DNA of 36,092 nt from Planctomycetaceae bacterium (GTDB lineage: Bacteria > Planctomycetota > Phycisphaerae > SM23-33), in NCBI GenBank assembly GCA_021371965.1, contig JAJFVE010000130.1, positions 1-36,092 on the forward strand. Reading direction: 5' to 3'. Both the position numbers and the translations under genes were made by a program. Below the pieces are notes generated by a model. It worked only from the letters and a program-made list of their open reading frames with translations, was not told where the DNA came from and did no database searches. Of this stretch, positions 23,777-31,584 are shown in pieces; position 1 is the stretch's first letter; every line of letters starts with the position of its first letter.

Positions 23777-24988
23777 ATGTCAATCAGGAACAACGGCTTG
23801 CATGGGTGGGTGATGGTGGTCGCGATGCTTTGGGCCGGCGCCGCCTTCGCGTGCGACACCCCTGTTTTCCGTTACGCCATGGAGAAATGGCGCCCGGACC
23901 CGTATCCGGTCGTGATCTTCCACAAGGGCAAGCTCACCGACGCGCAGCAGAACGCCGTGCTCCTGCTCCAGAAGCAGTCTGAGGATGACAAGACCAACAT
24001 CAAGGTCGATGTCGTCGATTTCGACGGCACGGTTCCCGCGGGGGCGAAGAAGCTTTTTGACGGTCTCACCGACAAGACGCTCCCGCGCCTGGTCGTGATC
24101 TATGAAGCTCGCTCCGGCGCCAAGGGCGTCCTTCACGACGGACCGCTGACGGTGGAAGAAGCCCAGGCCGCCATGAGCTCGCCGGCGCGCCTGGAAGTGG
24201 CCAAACGCCTCATGGGCGGCGATTCGGCGGTGTGGGTCCTGCTCGACAGCACCGATAAGGCCGCCAACGAAGAAGCGGCCAAGGTCGTCTCCGCCCAGAT
24301 CGTTTCCCTGCCCAACGAGGTGGAGGTCTCGCAGCCGTCGGCCGAAAACGCGCCCTCGCAGGACCCCGAAGGCGCCCCCGGGGCCAATCAGTCGCCCTGG
24401 CCGAACAAGCTCAAGTTCTCCATGGTCCGGCTGGCCCGCAGCGATCCCAAGGAGACGATGTTCGTCAAGATGCTGCTGGGCGTCGAGCAGGACCTCGCCG
24501 AGGGGCAGTACGCCTCCGAACCGGTCGCCGTCCCCGTCTTCGGACGCGGACGCGGGCTCTATGCCCTTGTCGGCAAGGGCATCACGCCCGACAACATGCG
24601 AAAGGCCGCAGAGTTCCTCGCCGGCGCCTGCGCGTGCGAGATCAAAGACCAGAACCCCGGCGTCGACATGCTCCTGACCGCCGACTGGGACAGTGCCGTC
24701 GGTCAGCCGCGATTCGTCGAAATCCAGCTCCCGGAACTGGCCCCCTTGGCGCCGGGACAGACCGCCGCCCCTCAGACGCAGCCGGCCACGCGCGCGGCCG
24801 CTACCGCCCCCGCTACGCAGACGGCCGCCACCGTGCCCAGCATCGGGCCGGCCCCGCGATCCGAATCGATGTCCCGCGGCGGCAGCAGCGGACGTACTAT
24901 TTTCTGGAGCGCGCTGGCGGCACTGGGCGTGCTGCTGGTAGCCGCGGGCGCAATGTCGCTGATCCTGCGGTCCCGCGCCAAACGCTGA
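23777..24988 (+). CDS. Exported C-terminally anchored protein of ABC operon, unknown family
   Basis: 403 residues. ATG 23777 with GAGG upstream (GAGGATAACT-ATG). Signal peptide about 1-26 (VMVVAMLWAGAAFA, cleaved before CDTPVF; the Cys after AFA could make it a lipoprotein, though the lipobox is imperfect). Residues 30-190 look like a thioredoxin-like or alpha/beta domain (WRPDPYPVVIFHKGKL, IKVDVVDFDG, LPRLVVIYEA) but no CxxC is present. A second part at about 210-315 includes FSMVRLARSDPKETMFVKMLL and VPVFGRGRGLYALVGKGI. An Ala/Pro/Thr-rich linker (about 325-365) leads to one membrane helix (about 374-396) and a basic tail RSRAKR. It is the first gene of an operon with permease and ATPase, 15 bp before the permease, so it probably serves as the extracytoplasmic partner of that transporter. 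Confidence 0.82.
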   Translation: MSIRNNGLHGWVMVVAMLWAGAAFACDTPVFRYAMEKWRPDPYPVVIFHKGKLTDAQQNAVLLLQKQSEDDKTNIKVDVVDFDGTVPAGAKKLFDGLTDKTLPRLVVIYEARSGAKGVLHDGPLTVEEAQAAMSSPARLEVAKRLMGGDSAVWVLLDSTDKAANEEAAKVVSAQIVSLPNEVEVSQPSAENAPSQDPEGAPGANQSPWPNKLKFSMVRLARSDPKETMFVKMLLGVEQDLAEGQYASEPVAVPVFGRGRGLYALVGKGITPDNMRKAAEFLAGACACEIKDQNPGVDMLLTADWDSAVGQPRFVEIQLPELAPLAPGQTAAPQTQPATRAAATAPATQTAATVPSIGPAPRSESMSRGGSSGRTIFWSALAALGVLLVAAGAMSLILRSRAKR

Positions 24989-25003
24989 CGGATTCTGGAA
25001 CGC

Positions 25004-26371
25004 ATGAACCTGACTCGACTGCTTCTGCGAGAGGTCGCGCATCGGAAGTTCAACTTCGCGATCGGGTTGCTGTCCGTTGCCGTGGCCGTCGGCTGCGGCG
25101 TCGGCGCCGTGCTGCTGCTGGCGCTGCAGGACCGCCAGAGCGAGCAGATCCTCGCCGCCCGGGCCGCGGCCAATGAAAAGGAATGGGCCGACTCGCAGCT
25201 CGTCCTGGCCGACATGTCCGCCAAGAGCAACAAGGCTTGGGCCACGTACAAAGACGAAGTCCGCAAGGAGTCGCTCAACCTGGGCTTCAACCTGCTGATC
25301 ATCCCCCAGGCGATGGACTACTCCTCTCCTGACAGCCAGGGCGAAACACTGCCCGAAAATTACGCCGAGAAACTCGCCGGCAGCAACATGGTGCAGATCA
25401 ACCACGTCCTGCCGTTCCTGCAGCAGAAGTTCTGGTGGCCCGAGCGCAAACGCTGGATCACGCTGGTGGGCACCACCGGCGAAGTGTACATCCAGGACCC
25501 CAAGCGCCAGAAGCCGATGCTGCAGAAGGTGACGATGGGCCGGGCGATGCTGGGCTTCGCGATCCACCAGAGCCTGGAACTCAAGAGCGGGCAGAGCATC
25601 GAGATCGGCGGTCGCAAGTTCGACATCGAGACCTGCATCGATCGCAAGAACTTCGCCGACGACGAGAAGATCTACGTGCCCCTCCGCGCCGCACAGGAAC
25701 TGCTCAACAAACCCGGCCGCATCACCGGCCTGATGGCCATCGACTGTGACTGCGACGACAAGGGCCTGCTGGCCATTCGCGAGAACGTGGCCGCCATGCT
25801 GCCCGGCACGCGAGTGGTCGAGCAGTACACCCAGCACATCGCCCGCGCCAAGAACCGCGCCATGGTGGCCCAGAACGCCGTGGCCGCGTTTGAACGCGAG
25901 AAGAAAGCCCGCACGGACACGCGCGAGCGCGCGCAGGCGTCGCTGGATAACGATAAGCAAAGCCGTAGCGACCTGCGAGACAAGCGCCTGGCTTTGGCGG
26001 CCGTGCTGGTGCCGCTGGTGGTAGCCGTCTCGGGTGTCTGGCTGGGACTGATGCTGTGGGACAACGTCCGCCGCCGCCGGTCCGAGATCGGCATCCTGCG
26101 CGCCCTGGGCGTGGGGCAGGGCAAAATCATGGCGCTGTTCCTGGGCAAGGCCTTGCTGATGGGCCTGCTCGGATCGATCATCGGCTACGCCGCCGGCCTG
26201 GCGGTGGCTGCCGGCAGCGGCCCGCTTGCGGCGTCGACTGGGATGCTGGCAGCGATGCTGGGTGCCTCCGTCGGAGCGGCCCTGGTGCTGGCGCTGGTGG
26301 CCAGCTTCGTGCCCGCCCAACTGGCCGGGGCGACCGATCCGGCCGCCGTCATCCAGGAGGAGAGCCTGTAA
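25004..26371 (+). CDS. FtsX/MacB-like ABC permease
   Basis: 455 residues. Layout of type VII ABC permeases: one membrane helix near the N-terminus (about 18-40), a large extracytoplasmic domain (about 45-330) with charged helical parts at both edges (QDRQSEQILAARAAANEKEW; AFEREKKARTDTRERAQASL), then three helices (about 332-358, 378-402, 415-440). The cytoplasmic loop RRRRSEIGILRALGVGQGKI and the ending DPAAVIQEE are typical FtsX-family coupling features. Family knowledge: such permeases move lipoproteins, peptides or drugs or act as signal transducers rather than forming a pore. The stop TAA overlaps the next start (TAATG), which gives translational coupling with the ATPase. Confidence 0.92.
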   Translation: MNLTRLLLREVAHRKFNFAIGLLSVAVAVGCGVGAVLLLALQDRQSEQILAARAAANEKEWADSQLVLADMSAKSNKAWATYKDEVRKESLNLGFNLLIIPQAMDYSSPDSQGETLPENYAEKLAGSNMVQINHVLPFLQQKFWWPERKRWITLVGTTGEVYIQDPKRQKPMLQKVTMGRAMLGFAIHQSLELKSGQSIEIGGRKFDIETCIDRKNFADDEKIYVPLRAAQELLNKPGRITGLMAIDCDCDDKGLLAIRENVAAMLPGTRVVEQYTQHIARAKNRAMVAQNAVAAFEREKKARTDTRERAQASLDNDKQSRSDLRDKRLALAAVLVPLVVAVSGVWLGLMLWDNVRRRRSEIGILRALGVGQGKIMALFLGKALLMGLLGSIIGYAAGLAVAAGSGPLAASTGMLAAMLGASVGAALVLALVASFVPAQLAGATDPAAVIQEESL

Positions 26372-27024
26372 TGCTTGAAGCCGCAGGCCTGAAAAAAACC
26401 TTCAGCCGTCCAGGCAAGATCGTCGCCGCACTCGACGGCGTGACGCTCAAGCTCGCCGGCGGCGAGTTCGTCGTGGTGCGAGGCCCAAGCGGCAGCGGCA
26501 AGACCACTCTGCTGCTGACGCTGGGCGGGCTGCTGGCCCCCGACAGCGGCCGCATCGACATCGCCGGCCGCAATCCCTACGAGCTCTCGAACGAGGCGCG
26601 GGCGGCGTTCCGCGCGGGCACGGTCGGGTTCGTCTTCCAGCAGTTCCACCTCGTGCCGTACCTGTCGGTGCGCGACAATGTGCTCTGTCCTGCCCTGGCC
26701 GCCCCGGCCGACGGGTTGGACAAGCGCGCCGATGAACTGATCGAACGATTCAACCTGGCCCCGCGCCGCACCCACCTGCCGGCCGAGCTTTCCACCGGCG
26801 AGAAGCAGCGAGTGGCCCTGGCCCGCGCCCTGCTCAACAGCCCCAAGCTGCTGCTGGCCGACGAGCCCACCGGCAACCTCGACGAAGCCAACGAGCGCGT
26901 CGTGCTGGAAACCTTCAAATCCTTCACCGCCGCCGGCGGGGCCGTCCTGATGGTCACCCACTCCCGACACTGGGAAGATCACGCCGACCGCGCGCTCTAC
27001 CTCGAAGCGGGCCGCCTGCGCTGA
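26371..27024 (+). CDS. ABC transporter ATPase, LolD/MacB type
   Basis: 217 residues. All ATPase motifs are intact: Walker A GPSGSGKT (38-45), Q-loop Gln 90 (FVFQQFHLVPYLSVRDNV), signature LSTGE (140-144), Walker B LLLADEP with Glu 165, D-loop GNLD, H-loop His 197 (VTHSRHW). The signature LSTGE replaces the usual LSGGE by one residue. GGAGGAGA at 26356-26363 lies within the end of the permease gene. It powers the permease encoded just upstream. The substrate cannot be read from the sequence. Confidence 0.95.
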   Translation: MLEAAGLKKTFSRPGKIVAALDGVTLKLAGGEFVVVRGPSGSGKTTLLLTLGGLLAPDSGRIDIAGRNPYELSNEARAAFRAGTVGFVFQQFHLVPYLSVRDNVLCPALAAPADGLDKRADELIERFNLAPRRTHLPAELSTGEKQRVALARALLNSPKLLLADEPTGNLDEANERVVLETFKSFTAAGGAVLMVTHSRHWEDHADRALYLEAGRLR

Positions 27025-27079
27025 CAAGAGAACACGAATGCCACGAATGGACGAATGAGGACGGGGGCGAATGGTGCGC

Positions 27080-27101
27080 CGGGTGCCGAGTCTGGCACCC
27101 G
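27080..27101. terminator. Hairpin between convergent genes
   Basis: CGGGTGCC-GAGTCT-GGCACCCG, an 8-bp perfect stem with a 6-base loop, between the ATPase gene and the cytochrome gene that converge here. There is no T-run on either side, so it may be a bidirectional structural terminator or a reduced member of the GGGTGCC...GGCACCC palindrome type. A CCCTGTT triplet repeat (27104-27124) follows. Confidence 0.4.
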
Positions 27102-27127
27102 TGATTCCCTGTTCCCTGTTCCCCCTC

Positions 27128-28924
27128 TTATCTCGACAGCACGTACTCCGTCAGGTCGTCCAACTGCTGTTTGCTCAGCTTGCTTGTGGCGCCGTGCTTG
27201 TCGTTGGGGTTGAACTTGGTCAGCACATCGGTCATGGTCGCGGCGCGGCCGTCAAACAGGTACGGGGCGGTGCGCCAGACTTCGGTGAGCTTGGTGGTGT
27301 AGAACTTCGTCGGGCCTTTGGCGTCGGTCAGGCCGATGTCGTGGGGCTGGGAGTCGGTGCCCAGGGCGCCGCTGTGGCAGGAGGCGCATCCGGTTGACTC
27401 AAAGAGCTTCTCGCCGCGCGCCGCCGATTCGCTCAACTTGCCGCCGACGAGTCGCGGGCTGGGCACGGGGGCGAGGCTGCGAAGATACGCCTCCAGGGCC
27501 GCAACAGCGTCTTCATCCATGCCGGTCATCTGAATGTGGCGAATGCCCGCCCGCACGGCGTCGGCCGACTTTGCCCGCACGCCGGAGATCATCACCGGGG
27601 CCACCTGGTGCGTCAGCAGCAGGCTGCGGGTGTTCTTGGGGTTGCCGTACCCGTCGTTGAGCAGATCCCAGTTCAGAGCGTCGGCCCGCACGTCGGGGTG
27701 GCAAGTCGCGCAGCTCTGCCAGTTCTGGAAGCATCCCATGGCGTCGTTGAACAGCCGCTCGCCCCGCCGCTGGGGGGATTCCTTGCTCTGCGAGCCCAGC
27801 GCGATGCTCGCGGCCTTGGCGCCGGTTGCGACCGGTTCGAGCACGGCCAGCGTGTCACTGAAATATTCAGCCGCTACGATTTTTGAGCCGGCAAAGACAA
27901 GTCCGCGCGGGCCGACGCCCATGATCGCCACGCGTCGGCGGATGCCGGCCAGGAAGGCCAGATCGTTTCGCACTTCGGCCTGCCGCGCGGGACCGGCCTT
28001 GGCGGCTTCGGCGAGTTTGGCGAGCATCGCCGGGGCGTCGATCACGCTCAGTTCATGCGTACCGGCGTGCGCGACGCAGATCTGCTTGCCGTCGGCAGAC
28101 CAGGCGATGCCCCAGGGATTGGCGGCGCCGCGGTCGAGATCGTCCAGCAGCACCGTATTCACGAGTGTGCCGCCGGCCAGATCGATCACGCTCAAGGCGT
28201 TGGTGTTCATCCAGCCGCGGTCCAACTGCGTCGTGGGCAGATGGTGCCGCGCCAGGATGTGCGTTACGGCCGCATACGCGCCATCGCCCGAGACGCACAG
28301 CCCGCGAAGGCTTGTGGAACCGTCGGGCAGGGCGACCTCTGCGCTCTTGCCGGTGGTGGTGTCGATGATCGAGACGACGGCGGAGCTCGTGGCCGTTGCG
28401 GCGCCGGCGGGCAGGTGGTTGGCCACGACGAGCTTGCGCCCATCGCTCGTGATGGCGGCGGCGACAGGTTCGCGCGAAACCGCAAGCGCCCGCGGCGCGG
28501 CGTTAGCGTCAGCGATAGAGATTGCCAGCACGCGGTTGTTGAACCGGTCGCAGACGTAGACGGTCTTGCCGTCGGGCGAGGATGTCGGGGCCATCGGCGA
28601 ATGACCTGCCGGCTTGGCCCAACGCTTGGCGCCTTGCTCGTCGAAGGCGAGCAACTGCCCCTCGCCCAGGCCGCACGTCGCGTAGACGGTCCTGCCGTCG
28701 GGAGAGACGGCCGCGCCCGTGGCGTCGGCAGGCAGTGGATACTGCCGCACGACCTTGCCGGCGGCAAGGTCCACCGCCAGCAGCTTGGGCGCCGTCGCGG
28801 CGGCTACGTACACGATCCGCCCGTCTTTGCTTGCCGCCAGGGCCAGCGGCGAGAGATGCTCATCGGCGGCGGCAGGCGAGACAGCAACGGCGGCAACTAG
28901 AATCATCGTCGCCTTGGCAATCAT
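27128..28924 (-). CDS. Exported beta-propeller fused to MauG-like di-haem cytochrome
   Basis: 598 residues. Signal peptide MIAKATMILVAAVAVSPAAA. Residues 25-370 are a YVTN-type beta-propeller (GRIVYVAAATAPKLLAVDLAAGKVV, SPDGRTVYATCG, SPDGKTVYVCDRFNNRVLAI, SDGRKLVVANH, SADGKQICVAHAGTHELSVID). Residues 380-598 are a cytochrome c peroxidase/MauG-like part with two haem-binding sites, CATCH (405-409) and CASCH (513-517), and the family segment RTAPYLFDGRAATMTDVL (551-568). It is expected in the periplasm as an oxidase, peroxidase or electron carrier; the substrate is unknown. Its ATG overlaps the stop of the upstream gene (ATGA, 28921-28924), so the two are translationally coupled and probably work together. 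Confidence 0.9.
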   Translation of the reverse strand: MIAKATMILVAAVAVSPAAADEHLSPLALAASKDGRIVYVAAATAPKLLAVDLAAGKVVRQYPLPADATGAAVSPDGRTVYATCGLGEGQLLAFDEQGAKRWAKPAGHSPMAPTSSPDGKTVYVCDRFNNRVLAISIADANAAPRALAVSREPVAAAITSDGRKLVVANHLPAGAATATSSAVVSIIDTTTGKSAEVALPDGSTSLRGLCVSGDGAYAAVTHILARHHLPTTQLDRGWMNTNALSVIDLAGGTLVNTVLLDDLDRGAANPWGIAWSADGKQICVAHAGTHELSVIDAPAMLAKLAEAAKAGPARQAEVRNDLAFLAGIRRRVAIMGVGPRGLVFAGSKIVAAEYFSDTLAVLEPVATGAKAASIALGSQSKESPQRRGERLFNDAMGCFQNWQSCATCHPDVRADALNWDLLNDGYGNPKNTRSLLLTHQVAPVMISGVRAKSADAVRAGIRHIQMTGMDEDAVAALEAYLRSLAPVPSPRLVGGKLSESAARGEKLFESTGCASCHSGALGTDSQPHDIGLTDAKGPTKFYTTKLTEVWRTAPYLFDGRAATMTDVLTKFNPNDKHGATSKLSKQQLDDLTEYVLSR

Positions 28925-31467
28925 TTGACATCCTTGAACGGATAGAACTTTCGCCCTTCGATCAGCGCCTTGCGGGCTTGCTGCTCGATGCCGAGCATCT
29001 GCTCGTACACGTTCTGGCGGCGGGCTTCCTCGCCGTCGTACTTGAAGCCGGGCATTTCCGGTCCGGGGCGTTTGAGCATCCGCTCGGCGCCGCCGCGGAT
29101 GATCGCCAGCGCCTCCTGGTATTTCGCCGGGTCCTTTTCTTTGAGGCCTTTGAGGCAGGGGCTTTTGTCCGGGCGGCCGAAGTCAACGTCGTTGGCGTTG
29201 CCGGCGGCACGGTGCAGGCGGCCGAGTTCCTCATCGCTCAGCGGCGAGCGCCCATAGCGATTGTCGCGGTACGCCGTGGCGTACTCGTTATAGTACGGGC
29301 CGTTGATGTCGATCCACGTCACGAGGCGGTCGTAGCTTTCCTTGTCGAGCTTGACGCCGTGGTGGTCGCTCCGCACGACCTTCATGAGTTTGCTGGCGTG
29401 CGAGCCCCACGAGTATGGCATCTGCACCTGCGAAGGCCCGGCCCCGATCGAGCCGACCAGCCGCTTGCTCCAGAGCTCGGAGTACGAGACGTTGAACGTG
29501 TGCTTGGGCCCGCCGGAGAGATTCACCTTTTCGCCGGCGGGTTTGCCGTAGTCGTGGCACGAGACGCAGTTGCGGTCGAAGACCGGCTGCACCTCCATAT
29601 AGTAGCTGAACGTGCGGGCCGGCCCGTACCACGGTTGCAGCTGCTGCGCCGGGCGCGCCATCGCCAGCAGCGGCGAGTTGGGCGCAGCCCCGCGGCGGTC
29701 GTCATGACAGCCGACGCAGCCCTGCGTTTCGCCCGGGCGAACCATCGTGCCCGATCGCATCGACTGGATCATCATCCCCTGCTCGTCCAGGAGCTGGAAG
29801 TAAACGAACCGGTCGGCCGGCACGTTGAAATACGCGCTGCCGTCGGCCTCGACGTTCACGGTGCCCAGGATGCGCTTGTTGATGAAATCATGCCAGCCCA
29901 TCGCGGGCGATTCGCTGCCCTGGCCGCCGTACGCCGGATGCGTCCAGTGGCGTTTCTCGGGGCTCTCGACCACGCGGAGATACTTCACCGCGCCGGGTTT
30001 GACCGTTTCCATGCCCGTGCCGCGATAGACGTTGGCGATGTAAAACGCCCCGTCGCTCTTGCGCAGGTCGACGCGGTCGGGCACCACCGACGGGCGGGGG
30101 CGGGCGGCCAGCGGCATCGGGTCGTAGCATCCCGGGGCCTCGTTGTGCAGCACGATCTCGTTGCCGAAGATGTCCAGCAGCACGAGGCTCATCTGCTCGC
30201 GGGGCCCTGTCAGGCGCGAGACGAGGAAGTACTTGCCGTCATCGCCGAGCGGGTACGGGTCTTCGTACCGCGTCGGCACGCGCATCATCGTGTCCCAGCG
30301 GCCGGCGCCTTCCATCGAGACCATGTCCGCAGCCGCCGGCGGCCACGTGCGGACGATGGGCTCGCGTCCGTTGAGCCCGCGGCGGCGGTCGATGATCGCC
30401 AGGGCGCCCCAGGGGCGGTCGTGGCATGAGCCGAGGATCGCCATCACGCGCGAGCCTTCGCTGCCGGGGATGACCCGCGCGTCGATCACCTGCGCGCTGG
30501 CGGTGTTGTTGCCCCAGTACAGGGCGTGATTGGTGCCGTCGGGGTTGCACGTCCAAAGCGCCTGGGCGTCGCCGAAGTTGCGGTCGACGTATTCCCAGCG
30601 GTCGTAGAGGATGCGCCCGTCCGGGGTCAGCGTGCCGTGACCTTCGTGCAGCGTGCTGTGGCCGATCTGGATCGGGTTGGCGCCGTCGGCTTCCATCACC
30701 CACAGGTTGCCCATGATGTGGCGGTTGCACTGGCAGAACTTCGGCTCGCGCGTCGAGGTGAAGGCGATGCGGCCGTCACTCAGATACAGCGGGTCGATGT
30801 CCGACAGCCCGCGCCCGAACGTCAATTGCCGCAGGCCCGAGCCGTCGGCGTTCATTTCGTAGAGGTGGTAGTCGTCGCGAATATCGCGCCGCATCGAGAC
30901 GAGGATGCGCTTGCCATCGAAGCTGACAACCGGATCTCGCACGATCCCGGCCGGCAAGTCCAGCAACACGGTGACCTTGCCGCTCTTGAGATCGAGCGTC
31001 TTGAGCGCCCCGCCGGCCACGCCGTTGAAGCTGCCGGTGTTGATCTCGCCGGTCTGAAACATCGTGGCCGTGTTGTGATGGTCCCGCGGAAACTGCCGCC
31101 GCGCGACATACAGCAGCGGCTGTGCCGACACCAGCGGATTGGCCACCAGCGCCTCGCGCTGCAGCGCCGCCAGATCGTGCTTGGCTTTTGCCCGCGCCGG
31201 CTCATCCCCCGCCGTCAGCCGCTTCTCGACCTCACCCAGCCGCGCGAGAAATTCCTTGCCGCGCGGGTATCCCTCGCCAAACGCGGCGCCAAGATCCTCC
31301 ACCGCCGCCCGCAGCGAGACCACGACCGCCCCATCCGAGGGCACGGCCACCGGCATTGGCGCCGGCCCACGCTTGCCACGCGAATAAGCAACCCCGGCCG
31401 CCGTCAATACGAGTATTGCAGCGACAATAGTGAGCCTGTGCTTGGTGATGATTGGGATTTTAGGCAT
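28921..31467 (-). CDS. HzsA-like (hydrazine synthase alpha family) exported cytochrome c protein
   Basis: 848 residues. The N-terminal membrane segment (about 12-29, LTIVAAILVLTAAGVAYS) is a signal anchor or signal peptide. Residues about 155-440 are TolB/PD40-like propeller blades (VSFDGKRILVSMRRD, YHLYEMNADGSGLRQLT, LSDGRIAFTSTREPKFCQCNRH, LTPDGRILYDRWEYVDRNF). A middle domain typical of the hydrazine synthase alpha family follows (GSAYFNVPADRFVYFQLLD...SMRSG). Haem c sites are CVGCH (584-588, in ETQGCVGCHDDR) and CVSCH (634-638), then WIDINGPYYNEY. Family knowledge: HzsA makes hydrazine in anammox bacteria, but relatives are common in other planctomycetes with unknown roles, and no hzsB or hzsC is seen here. 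GAGGA precedes ATG 31467. First gene of a two-gene operon. Confidence 0.88.
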   Translation of the reverse strand: MPKIPIITKHRLTIVAAILVLTAAGVAYSRGKRGPAPMPVAVPSDGAVVVSLRAAVEDLGAAFGEGYPRGKEFLARLGEVEKRLTAGDEPARAKAKHDLAALQREALVANPLVSAQPLLYVARRQFPRDHHNTATMFQTGEINTGSFNGVAGGALKTLDLKSGKVTVLLDLPAGIVRDPVVSFDGKRILVSMRRDIRDDYHLYEMNADGSGLRQLTFGRGLSDIDPLYLSDGRIAFTSTREPKFCQCNRHIMGNLWVMEADGANPIQIGHSTLHEGHGTLTPDGRILYDRWEYVDRNFGDAQALWTCNPDGTNHALYWGNNTASAQVIDARVIPGSEGSRVMAILGSCHDRPWGALAIIDRRRGLNGREPIVRTWPPAAADMVSMEGAGRWDTMMRVPTRYEDPYPLGDDGKYFLVSRLTGPREQMSLVLLDIFGNEIVLHNEAPGCYDPMPLAARPRPSVVPDRVDLRKSDGAFYIANVYRGTGMETVKPGAVKYLRVVESPEKRHWTHPAYGGQGSESPAMGWHDFINKRILGTVNVEADGSAYFNVPADRFVYFQLLDEQGMMIQSMRSGTMVRPGETQGCVGCHDDRRGAAPNSPLLAMARPAQQLQPWYGPARTFSYYMEVQPVFDRNCVSCHDYGKPAGEKVNLSGGPKHTFNVSYSELWSKRLVGSIGAGPSQVQMPYSWGSHASKLMKVVRSDHHGVKLDKESYDRLVTWIDINGPYYNEYATAYRDNRYGRSPLSDEELGRLHRAAGNANDVDFGRPDKSPCLKGLKEKDPAKYQEALAIIRGGAERMLKRPGPEMPGFKYDGEEARRQNVYEQMLGIEQQARKALIEGRKFYPFKDVK

Positions 31468-31512
31468 GAGTCCTCAGCGTTTTTAACCCAGCCCCCGCCT
31501 GGCAGGTCCGCA

Positions 31513-31561
31513 GCAGCAAAAAAGAAAGAGCAGGATCATCTCCCCGGACGATCCTGCTCTT
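31513..31561 (-). terminator. Rho-independent terminator of the beta-strand-repeat gene
   Basis: On the minus strand: AAGAGCAGGATC, loop of 12 bases, GATCCTGCTCTT, then TTCTTTTTTG. The 12-bp perfect stem with a T-run lies 24 bases after the stop codon at 31585. It is the clearest terminator in the window and separates the repeat protein from the cytochrome operon, both of which are on the minus strand. Confidence 0.9.
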
Positions 31562-31584
31562 AAGTGAGGATATTCGATCGCCCT

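Noticed and set aside
23780..26320. 846-codon frame opposite the ABC operon
   Set aside because: It overlaps two clearly real genes over their whole length and has no recognisable domain.
27128..31467. Anammox hydrazine synthesis locus
   Set aside because: Only an alpha-like subunit is present; the beta and gamma subunits and hydrazine dehydrogenase are not seen.
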